In this document: one piece after another, positions 1 to 3,872 of the stretch | How positions within the stretch are numbered: the first letter of the stretch is position 1 | Layout of the letters: each line of letters opens with the position of its first letter | Origin: Bacillota bacterium | GTDB lineage: Bacteria; Bacillota; Clostridia; Lachnospirales; Bianqueaceae | NCBI GenBank assembly: GCA_017474705.1 | Contig: JAFVHC010000265.1 | Location: forward strand, 1-5,779 | DNA length: 5,779 nt | Reading direction: 5' to 3' | Notes under the pieces: generated by a model | What the model saw: only the letters and a program-made list of their open reading frames with translations | Database searches by the model: none | What the model was told of the DNA's origin: nothing | Translations under genes and position numbers: made by a program

Positions 1-501
1 ACCGGATATGCCAATATCAACCGGGCATGGATCCAGGCGTTGGCAGACGCTCTGAAAGGGAAGAAATGCCTGGAGATCATGGCTGGCAATGGGCTGCTGT
101 CCTACATGCTGCAGGAAGCAGGCTTGTCCATCATGGCGACCGACATCGCCCCGGATAAGTCCAACGAATACATCTCCATGCGCGGACGGCTGTTTACGGA
201 TGTCATGTCTCAGGACGCTGTAGGGGCTGTAAAACGCTTTGGACAGAAAAGTGACGTATTAGTCGTCAGTTGGCCGCCGCAGGGCGGAGAAGAGGTCCTG
301 AAGGCCTGGGAGGCCTATGTACGGCTGCGTCCGGACGAACAGCTGCTGTATATCGGCGAATCGAAGGGCGGACTCAACGCAACCGACGCGTTTTTCGATA
401 CGCTGGAAGAAGTGGACGCGCTGCAGGAGGTCAATCGGCTGCACGTCAGCCTGACAGGATCCAAGGACCAGATCCATCTATACAAGTACAGGAGGCCTTA
501 A
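1..501 (+). CDS. Class I SAM-dependent methyltransferase-like protein, 5'-partial
   Basis: The frame is open from base 1, so the true start lies left of the window. A TTG at 40 could be read as a start but has no convincing ribosome binding site, and the 13 codons before it (TGYANINRAWIQA) read as protein continuous with the domain. Numbering from that TTG, residues 10-24 (CLEIMAGNGLLSYML) are a glycine-containing motif I for S-adenosylmethionine. The acidic end of the second strand follows in ATDIAPD (33-39). VLVVSWPPQG (73-82) occupies the motif IV position, where N/D-PP-type methyltransferases have their catalytic loop; here serine-tryptophan precedes the two prolines. LLYIGESKGG (102-111) resembles a later strand. 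It is a small cytoplasmic enzyme by inference. The acceptor (protein, nucleic acid or small molecule) cannot be told. The next gene starts at the base after its TAA, so the two are probably co-transcribed and translationally coupled. Confidence 0.8.
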   Translation, partial: TGYANINRAWIQALADALKGKKCLEIMAGNGLLSYMLQEAGLSIMATDIAPDKSNEYISMRGRLFTDVMSQDAVGAVKRFGQKSDVLVVSWPPQGGEEVLKAWEAYVRLRPDEQLLYIGESKGGLNATDAFFDTLEEVDALQEVNRLHVSLTGSKDQIHLYKYRRP

Positions 502-504
502 GTG
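491..504 (+). promoter_or_regulatory. Ribosome binding site that fixes the GTG start of the DUF3877-like gene
   Basis: GGAGG at 491-495 lies inside the last codons of the methyltransferase gene, six bases before GTG at 502-504. The methyltransferase stop TAA occupies 499-501, so stop and start abut without overlap. This arrangement favours the GTG as the real start and suggests re-initiation by ribosomes finishing the upstream gene. Confidence 0.8.
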
Positions 505-1059
505 AGGTTTGAACGATTGAAGCAGCATGTCTGCGATATGATCCTGGAGCAGCAGCTGAAACTGGGGTATCGTGAAGAAACGATCCGCCTGTACTATCTT
601 ATGCCATCGTTGAACCGCCTGTTGGAGACGAATGCCGACGCGCAGAACATGCGACAGCTACTGCAGGGGTTTGCATCCTACGTGTCGGATGACTTGGGGG
701 AAGTGGGCTTCACCTTCCTCAAGGACGGTCGGATCGGTTTCGTACTGCCGCCCCAGGCGGGAGCATACGTCAAACAAAAAGAACAGGGCCGGAAGGCTCT
801 GTTCCTGAAAGATTTTCTTGCAGTGATCAGCAGGCACGACGTCGGCCTTGATGCAGTGGAGGAAGTTTTCCATAAGTACTCCGACAAAGTGCATGCGGAG
901 GATCTTGCGCATGAGGATTTCGACCGGCTGATCTATTTTGAAGATGGGGTCCCGGATGACTACCGTTACTGTATTACACAGGAGGGGCCGCATCTGAGTT
1001 ACCACCGTTTTACCGCGGATGATTTCGCGGCGGAGTTCATGACTGGATCAATTCCATGA
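502..1059 (+). CDS. DUF3877-like protein of unknown function
   Basis: This is a complete 185-residue protein with a GTG start supported by GGAGG six bases upstream. From memory it matches the DUF3877 family of Bacillota. The conserved-looking segments are LGYxxETIRLYY (21-32), PP near residue 83, KYSDKVH (125-131), LIYFEDGVPDDYRYC (143-157) and HLSYHRFTADDF (164-175). It is rich in charged and aromatic residues and shows no signal peptide or membrane segment, so it is probably cytoplasmic. No catalytic motif can be named and the family has no function I know of. It follows a methyltransferase gene with no gap, so the two may act together, but that is only inference. Its last 23 bases overlap the 3' end of the convergent LysR gene. 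Confidence 0.82.
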   Translation: MRFERLKQHVCDMILEQQLKLGYREETIRLYYLMPSLNRLLETNADAQNMRQLLQGFASYVSDDLGEVGFTFLKDGRIGFVLPPQAGAYVKQKEQGRKALFLKDFLAVISRHDVGLDAVEEVFHKYSDKVHAEDLAHEDFDRLIYFEDGVPDDYRYCITQEGPHLSYHRFTADDFAAEFMTGSIP

Positions 1060-1918
1060 ATTTGCGGGCGGCCATGGATGTCCCCGTGTTTTTCAACGTC
1101 AACATGCTGACGGCGCGCTCTGGCAGAGGCTCCGTCAGTTTTATTTTGCGTACGATGCCACGGTCCAATGCATCCTGAGAGAATTCCTCCGTCACACCGG
1201 CAACGCCGAGTCCGATGCCGGCCAGGGAAATGAGCAGTTCATAGCTGGCCAGTTCGATCTCAGGTTCCAGACGTAGCCCCTCCTTCAGAAAACAATTCTC
1301 AAGGAAACGGCGGGACCCGGCTTCGCGCTCCAGGAGGATCAGCGGCATAGCGCTGATCTCCGCCAACGTATAGGCACGATCGAAATCTACGGGATAGTCG
1401 GCGGCAGCGACGAAAGAGGTGTGCGTTTTCAGGCAGAGGCGATTGTCAAATCCTTCGACCGGTTCATCGGTCGTAACAAAGGCGAGATCGCATGTTCCGC
1501 CATGCAGATAGTTCATGACGCGGCGCGAAGTGCCGTTGAGGATCCGAACACGGACACCGGGATAGGAGCGATGGTATTCCTGCAGATAGCGCAGCAGATA
1601 GCTTTCTGTAAGAGTATTGCTGGCACCGATGGTAAGTTCGCCCCGCGTAAGCTCCCGAGATTCATTCAAACGGTTCTCGCCTGCCTCCAGAAGTGCCAGC
1701 GCACCGGAGACATACTCATACAAGGTGCGGCCGTCATTGGTCAAGGTGACACCGCGCCGACTGCGCGAAAACAGACGAACGCCGAGGGAGGATTCCAGTG
1801 TTTTGATGGACTGGCTGACTGCGGACTGGCTGAGGTATAAAGACTTGGCCGTCGCGGAGATATTGCCGCTGTCAGCGACAGCTTTGAACACCTTATATTG
1901 TTCCAGATGCGCCTGCAT
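1037..1918 (-). CDS. LysR-family transcriptional regulator
   Basis: This is a complete 293-residue protein of normal length for a LysR-type regulator. The N-terminal winged helix-turn-helix is clear: FKAVADSGNISATAKSLYLS (11-30) leads into the recognition helix QSAVSQSIKTLESSLG (31-46), followed by LFSRSRRGVTLTNDG (49-63). A linker helix covers about 64-90. The effector-binding domain starts at GELTIGAS (93-100) and contains the typical LLEREAGSRR segment (195-204) and GIGLGVAGV (234-242). The ATG start has AGGAGG eight bases upstream (plus-strand 1927-1932). It is divergent from the CofE-like gene across a 140-bp region with repeated TATAAG/CTTATA sites, the classical layout for a LysR protein that controls its neighbour and represses itself. 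Its ligand is unknown. The 3' end overlaps the DUF3877-like gene by 23 bp in convergent orientation. Confidence 0.93.
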   Translation of the reverse strand: MQAHLEQYKVFKAVADSGNISATAKSLYLSQSAVSQSIKTLESSLGVRLFSRSRRGVTLTNDGRTLYEYVSGALALLEAGENRLNESRELTRGELTIGASNTLTESYLLRYLQEYHRSYPGVRVRILNGTSRRVMNYLHGGTCDLAFVTTDEPVEGFDNRLCLKTHTSFVAAADYPVDFDRAYTLAEISAMPLILLEREAGSRRFLENCFLKEGLRLEPEIELASYELLISLAGIGLGVAGVTEEFSQDALDRGIVRKIKLTEPLPERAVSMLTLKNTGTSMAARKFMELIQS

Positions 1919-1934
1919 ATGATCCGCCTCCTGA

Positions 1935-1982
1935 TATAAGAATTATCAATATCAACTATAAGAATATTCGCATTTACTTATA
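1935..1982. promoter_or_regulatory. Candidate LysR operator: repeated TATAAG/CTTATA sites
   Basis: TATAAGAAT occurs twice in the same orientation, at 1935-1943 and 1957-1965, exactly 22 bp apart (about two helical turns). The second copy forms an inverted repeat with CTTATA at 1977-1982 (TATAAG-N14-CTTATA). Relative to the transcription start inferred for the CofE-like gene (about 2008), these sites lie near -73 to -65 and -51 to -26. That fits the distal recognition and promoter-proximal activation sites of LysR-type regulators. On the other strand they lie downstream of the regulator's own predicted start, suited to autorepression. The repeats are seen; their role is inferred. Confidence 0.5.
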
Positions 1983-2001
1983 CTTTGAGATTGATTATAA
2001 T
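1973..2001 (+). promoter_or_regulatory. Predicted sigma-A-type promoter of the CofE-like gene
   Basis: TTTACT (1973-1978, four of six matches to TTGACA) is followed after 17 bp by a perfect TATAAT (1996-2001). This predicts a start near 2008 and a leader of about 50 nt before the ATG at 2059. The weak -35 overlaps the CTTATA half-site at 1977-1982, which suggests activator dependence. The gene's ribosome binding site is GGAG at 2046-2049. Confidence 0.55.
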
Positions 2002-2022
2002 ATTTTCGCATGATGAAATCAA
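1994..2022 (-). promoter_or_regulatory. Predicted sigma-A-type promoter of the LysR gene
   Basis: Read on the minus strand, TTGATT (2022-2017) is followed after 17 bp by a perfect TATAAT (1999-1994). This predicts a start near 1987 and a leader of about 68 nt. The -10 lies in the 8-bp palindrome ATTATAAT (1994-2001), which is also the -10 of the forward promoter, so the two promoters face away from one shared element. Confidence 0.55.
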
Positions 2023-2058
2023 TACATCGTGTACAATAATTTTTAGGAGATATCAATT

Positions 2059-3267
2059 ATGGCAGAACGTCGAGTCGGTACTGTATCCAGAGGCATTCGC
2101 TGCCCGATCATCCGTCAGGGTGATGATCTGGCGAAGATCGTAACTAACAGTGTTTTGGAAGCTGCTGAAGCGGAAGGCTTCGAGCTGCGGGATAGAGACG
2201 TCATTTCTATTACAGAATCTGTGGTCGCAAGATCTCAGGGCAACTACTGCACAGTGGATGATATTGCTGCGGACATGCAGGCGAAATTCGGTGCCGGAAC
2301 CATCGGCGTCATTTTCCCGATACTGTCCCGCAACCGTTTCGCGATCTGCCTGAAGGGCATCGCACTGGGGGCGGCCGCCAGCGGCAATGGAAAGATCGTC
2401 CTTATGCTTTCCTATCCTTCGGATGAAGTCGGCAACGAGCTGGTCAGCATCGATAAGATCGATGAGGCGGGCATCAATCCGTACAGCGATGTGCTGGATC
2501 TTGCGAAGTATCGTGAACTGTTCGGTTATGGCGTCCATGAGTTCACCGGCGTGGACTACGTTGCATATTACAGCGATCTGATCAAAGAGTGCGGCTGCGA
2601 CGTGGAGATCGTTTTCGCGAACCGTGCTAAGACCATCCTGGACTATACCAAGAACGTCATCACCTGCGACATCCACACCCGCGCACGTACCAAGCGCATC
2701 CTGAAAGAAGCAGGCGCGGAGAAGGTCTTCGGTCTGGACGATATCATGACCCAGCCTGTGAACGGCAGTGGCTGTAACGAGCGTTACGGCCTGCTGGGTT
2801 CCAATAAGGCCACCGAGACGCAGGTCAAGCTGTTCCCGCGTGAGTGCAAACCTCTGGTCCTGGCGATCCAGGCAGAGATCCTGGAAAAGACCGGCAAGCA
2901 CGTGGAAGTCATGGTCTATGGCGACGGTGCTTTCAAAGATCCCAAGGGCAAGATCTGGGAGCTGGCCGATCCGGTCGTATCCCCGGCTTTCACCGATGGT
3001 CTGATCGGTACGCCGAACGAACTGAAACTGAAGTATCTGGCGGATAATGATTTTGCGCATCTGTCCGGTGAAGAGCTGAAGAATGCGATCTCCGAAAGCA
3101 TCAAAGCGAAGGACAAGGATCTGGTCGGTAAGATGGCCAGTGAAGGTACCACTCCGCGTCAGCTGACCGATCTGATCGGTTCTCTGTGCGACCTGACTTC
3201 CGGCTCCGGTGATAAGGGCACGCCTGTCGTCCTGGTTCAGGGATATTTCGATAATTACACCAATTGA
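2059..3267 (+). CDS. CofE-like F420-0:gamma-glutamyl ligase family protein, long Bacillota form
   Basis: This is a complete 402-residue protein with an ATG start and GGAG nine bases upstream. The N-terminal part has the CofE pattern: GIRCPIIRQGDDLAKIV (12-28), then an acidic turn and strand RDRDVISITESVVARSQGN (44-62), comparable to the GDvlvvtsKvVSkaEG segment of the family. Later conserved-looking blocks are FPILSRNRFAICLKGIA (86-102), CDIHTRARTKRILKEAGAEK (203-222), GLLGSNKATE (244-253), VMVYGDGAFKDPKGKIWEL (284-302), DPVVSPAF (304-311) and GSGDKGTPVV (382-391). Archaeal CofE is about 250 residues and adds glutamate to coenzyme F420-0 with GTP, so this form carries roughly 150 extra residues. 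Most Bacillota lack the F420 pathway, and none of its other genes is visible here, so the true substrate is unknown; ligation of glutamate or a similar amino acid to another acceptor is only a guess. There is no signal peptide, so it is probably cytoplasmic. It is divergent from a LysR regulator and followed by its own terminator, so it is probably monocistronic. Confidence 0.8.
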   Translation: MAERRVGTVSRGIRCPIIRQGDDLAKIVTNSVLEAAEAEGFELRDRDVISITESVVARSQGNYCTVDDIAADMQAKFGAGTIGVIFPILSRNRFAICLKGIALGAAASGNGKIVLMLSYPSDEVGNELVSIDKIDEAGINPYSDVLDLAKYRELFGYGVHEFTGVDYVAYYSDLIKECGCDVEIVFANRAKTILDYTKNVITCDIHTRARTKRILKEAGAEKVFGLDDIMTQPVNGSGCNERYGLLGSNKATETQVKLFPRECKPLVLAIQAEILEKTGKHVEVMVYGDGAFKDPKGKIWELADPVVSPAFTDGLIGTPNELKLKYLADNDFAHLSGEELKNAISESIKAKDKDLVGKMASEGTTPRQLTDLIGSLCDLTSGSGDKGTPVVLVQGYFDNYTN

Positions 3268-3288
3268 TTTTGTTTTCTATAGGCACGA

Positions 3289-3331
3289 GACCGGCAAAGC
3301 AGGGGTTCAGAACCTGTTTTGCCGGTCTTTT
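3289..3331 (+). terminator. Intrinsic terminator of the CofE-like gene
   Basis: Arms GACCGGCAAAGCAGG (3289-3303) and CCTGTTTTGCCGGTC (3313-3327) form a 15-bp stem with one G-U pair and a 9-nt loop, followed by TTTT (3328-3331). The hairpin starts 21 bases after the stop codon and separates the ligase gene from the tRNA operon. Confidence 0.85.
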
Positions 3332-3364
3332 GGAAATTTATGAGTGGAAAATATAAAATTATAC

Positions 3365-3393
3365 TTGACATTGCCTTCGCAAGATGATATTAT
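3365..3393 (+). promoter_or_regulatory. Promoter of the tRNA operon, extended -10 type
   Basis: A consensus TTGACA (3365-3370) is followed after 17 bp by TATTAT (3388-3393), with TG one base before the -10 (3385-3386). Transcription should begin near 3400, about 20 bases before the first tRNA. A nearby TATAAT at 3391-3396 is 20 bp from the same -35 and so is less likely to be the element used. A near-consensus promoter is what a stable RNA operon would be expected to have. Confidence 0.8.
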
Positions 3394-3399
3394 AATAAA

Positions 3400-3416
3400 G
3401 CTTTCGCACTGAAAGC
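3400..3416 (+). repeat. Short leader hairpin before tRNA-Glu
   Basis: GCTTTC (3400-3405) and GAAAGC (3411-3416) form a 6-bp stem with a GCACT loop, beginning at the predicted transcription start and ending four bases before the tRNA. It may protect the 5' end or help separate the leader from the tRNA fold. The repeat is seen; the function is inferred. Confidence 0.5.
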
Positions 3417-3420
3417 ACCT

Positions 3421-3492
3421 GGCCCCATGGTCAAGAGGTTAAGACGACGGCCTCTCACGCCGTAATCATGAGTTCGATTCTCATTGGGGTCA
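3421..3492 (+). tRNA. tRNA-Glu (anticodon CTC)
   Basis: The full cloverleaf can be drawn. The acceptor is GGCCCCA/TGGGGTC (3421-3427 with 3485-3491) with one G-U pair. The anticodon stem is ACGGC/GCCGT (3447-3451 with 3459-3463) around loop CTCTCAC, giving anticodon CTC at 3454-3456. The T arm is ATGAG-TTCGATT-CTCAT (3468-3484), with discriminator A at 3492. It reads GAG codons. CTC is the less usual glutamate anticodon, since a TTC tRNA normally reads both codons, so a second glutamate tRNA probably lies elsewhere. No CCA is encoded. It is first in a four-tRNA operon. Confidence 0.96.
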
Positions 3493-3512
3493 TTTGTAAT
3501 GTAAATTACAAA
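3493..3512 (+). repeat. Inverted repeat in the Glu-Ile2 tRNA spacer
   Basis: TTTGTAAT (3493-3500) and ATTACAAA (3505-3512) are perfect 8-bp arms around GTAA. The hairpin starts at the first base after the tRNA-Glu discriminator and fills most of the 27-base spacer. It lacks a following T-run, so it does not look like a terminator. It may guide processing of the 3' end of a tRNA that has no encoded CCA. Confidence 0.6.
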
Positions 3513-3519
3513 CACTTTC

Positions 3520-3593
3520 GGGCCTTTAGCTCAGTTGGTTAGAGCATCCGGCTCATAACCGGACGGTCCTGGGTTCGAGTCCCCGAAGGCCCA
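3520..3593 (+). tRNA. tRNA-Ile2 (anticodon CAT, read as k2CAU after TilS modification)
   Basis: The acceptor is GGGCCTT/AAGGCCC (3520-3526 with 3586-3592). The anticodon stem is TCCGG/CCGGA (3547-3551 with 3559-3563) around loop CTCATAA, with CAT at 3554-3556 and discriminator A at 3593. A CAT anticodon fits elongator Met, initiator Met or Ile2. The initiator is excluded because the acceptor's first pair is matched and the anticodon stem lacks the three G-C pairs. C4-G69 and C5-G68 in the acceptor are TilS identity pairs, and the overall sequence resembles Bacillus tRNA-Ile2, so Ile2 is preferred; it would decode AUA. The T stem CTGGG/CCCCG has one U-C mismatch. Elongator Met is the alternative call. 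No CCA is encoded. Confidence 0.8.
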
Positions 3594-3608
3594 TTGCTTT
3601 ATGCAATG
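3592..3608 (+). repeat. Inverted repeat in the Ile2-Met tRNA spacer
   Basis: CATTGC (3592-3597) and GCAATG (3603-3608) form a 6-bp stem with a TTTAT loop. The first two bases belong to the 3' end of tRNA-Ile2, so at full length the hairpin would compete with the end of the acceptor stem; a 4-bp core lies wholly in the spacer. It is short and could be chance. Confidence 0.4.
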
Positions 3609-3611
3609 TAT

Positions 3612-3685
3612 GGCGGAGTAGCTCAGCTGGCTAGAGCACGCGGTTCATACCCGCGGTGTCAGGAGTTCAAGTCTCTTCTCCGCTA
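3612..3685 (+). tRNA. tRNA-Met, elongator (anticodon CAT)
   Basis: The acceptor is GGCGGAG/CTCCGCT (3612-3618 with 3678-3684), closed by a G1-U72 wobble that I recall also in the Bacillus elongator Met tRNA. The anticodon stem is CGCGG/CCGCG (3639-3643 with 3651-3655) around loop TTCATAC, with CAT at 3646-3648. The T arm is AGGAG-TTCAAGT-CTCTT (3661-3677), with discriminator A at 3685. G4-C69 and G5-C68 replace the C-G pairs used by TilS, which argues for methionine rather than Ile2. The initiator is unlikely for the same reasons given for the preceding tRNA. No CCA is encoded. Confidence 0.92.
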
Positions 3686-3690
3686 CTTAT

Positions 3691-3762
3691 GCGCGAATGG
3701 CTCAGGGGTAGAGCATCGCCTTGCCAAGGCGAGGGTCGCGAGTTCGAATCTCGTTTCGCGCT
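3691..3762 (+). tRNA. tRNA-Gly (anticodon GCC)
   Basis: The acceptor is GCGCGAA/TTCGCGC (3691-3697 with 3755-3761). The anticodon stem is TCGCC/GGCGA (3716-3720 with 3728-3732) around loop TTGCCAA, with GCC at 3723-3725. The T arm is GCGAG-TTCGAAT-CTCGT (3738-3754), and U73 at 3762 is usual for bacterial glycine tRNA. It reads GGC and GGU. It follows tRNA-Met after only five bases and ends the operon, three bases before the terminator stem. No CCA is encoded. Confidence 0.96.
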
Positions 3763-3764
3763 CT

Positions 3765-3799
3765 AAAAACCTGTGATCGATTTTGATCACAGGTTTTTT
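3765..3799 (+). terminator. Terminator of the tRNA operon, probably bidirectional
   Basis: A 14-bp perfect stem, AAAAACCTGTGATC (3765-3778) with GATCACAGGTTTTT (3785-3798), encloses a GATTTT loop and runs into six T residues (3794-3799). The A-rich left arm gives a T-run on the other strand as well, so it can also stop the convergent LRR transcript coming from the right. Confidence 0.9.
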
Positions 3800-3826
3800 A
3801 TTTAATGTAATGCGCAATATGATCAA

Positions 3827-3864
3827 CCCCCAAAAGACAGAAGTAAAAGTCTGTCTCTTGGGGG
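3827..3864 (-). terminator. Hairpin at the 3' end of the LRR protein gene
   Basis: Arms at 3827-3841 and 3850-3864 (CCCCCAAAAGACAGA and TCTGTCTCTTGGGGG) pair over 15 positions with an 8-nt loop, eight bases beyond the LRR stop codon. On the plus strand there is one A-C mismatch (3834 with 3857), which becomes a pairable G-U in the minus-strand RNA, so the hairpin better fits the LRR transcript. The T-run after it on that strand is weak, so termination may be completed by the bidirectional hairpin beyond it. Confidence 0.65.
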
Positions 3865-3872
3865 CTGCTTTT

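Noticed and set aside
40..42. TTG at 40 as the true start of the methyltransferase
   Set aside because: There is no adequate ribosome binding site, and the frame continues upstream with protein-like sequence to the window edge, so the gene is partial.
658..1005. 115-codon minus-strand frame inside the DUF3877-like gene
   Set aside because: It is antisense to a recognised family and has no start signal or domain.
1421..1922. Plus-strand frames of 139 and 101 codons inside the LysR gene
   Set aside because: They are shadows of the minus-strand regulator, with no ribosome binding site of their own and no domain-like sequence.
2032..2037. TACAAT as a second -10 element for the CofE-like gene
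   Set aside because: No acceptable -35 lies 16-18 bp upstream, and the start would fall on the ribosome binding site.
2053..3060. 335-codon open frame on the minus strand opposite the CofE-like gene
   Set aside because: It is antisense to a well-supported family member that has its own ribosome binding site and promoter. Its translation shows no recognisable domain, and it is open because of the codon pattern of the real gene.
3594..3776. 60-codon frame across tRNA-Met and tRNA-Gly
   Set aside because: It is a spurious translation of tRNA genes. The peptide is of the kind often misannotated from tRNA sequence, and the cloverleafs explain the bases.
3691..3872. Integration (attachment) site at the 3' end of the tRNA-Gly gene
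   Set aside because: The tRNA 3' end is not repeated within the window, and no integrase or phage gene is present; only a terminator and a convergent gene follow.
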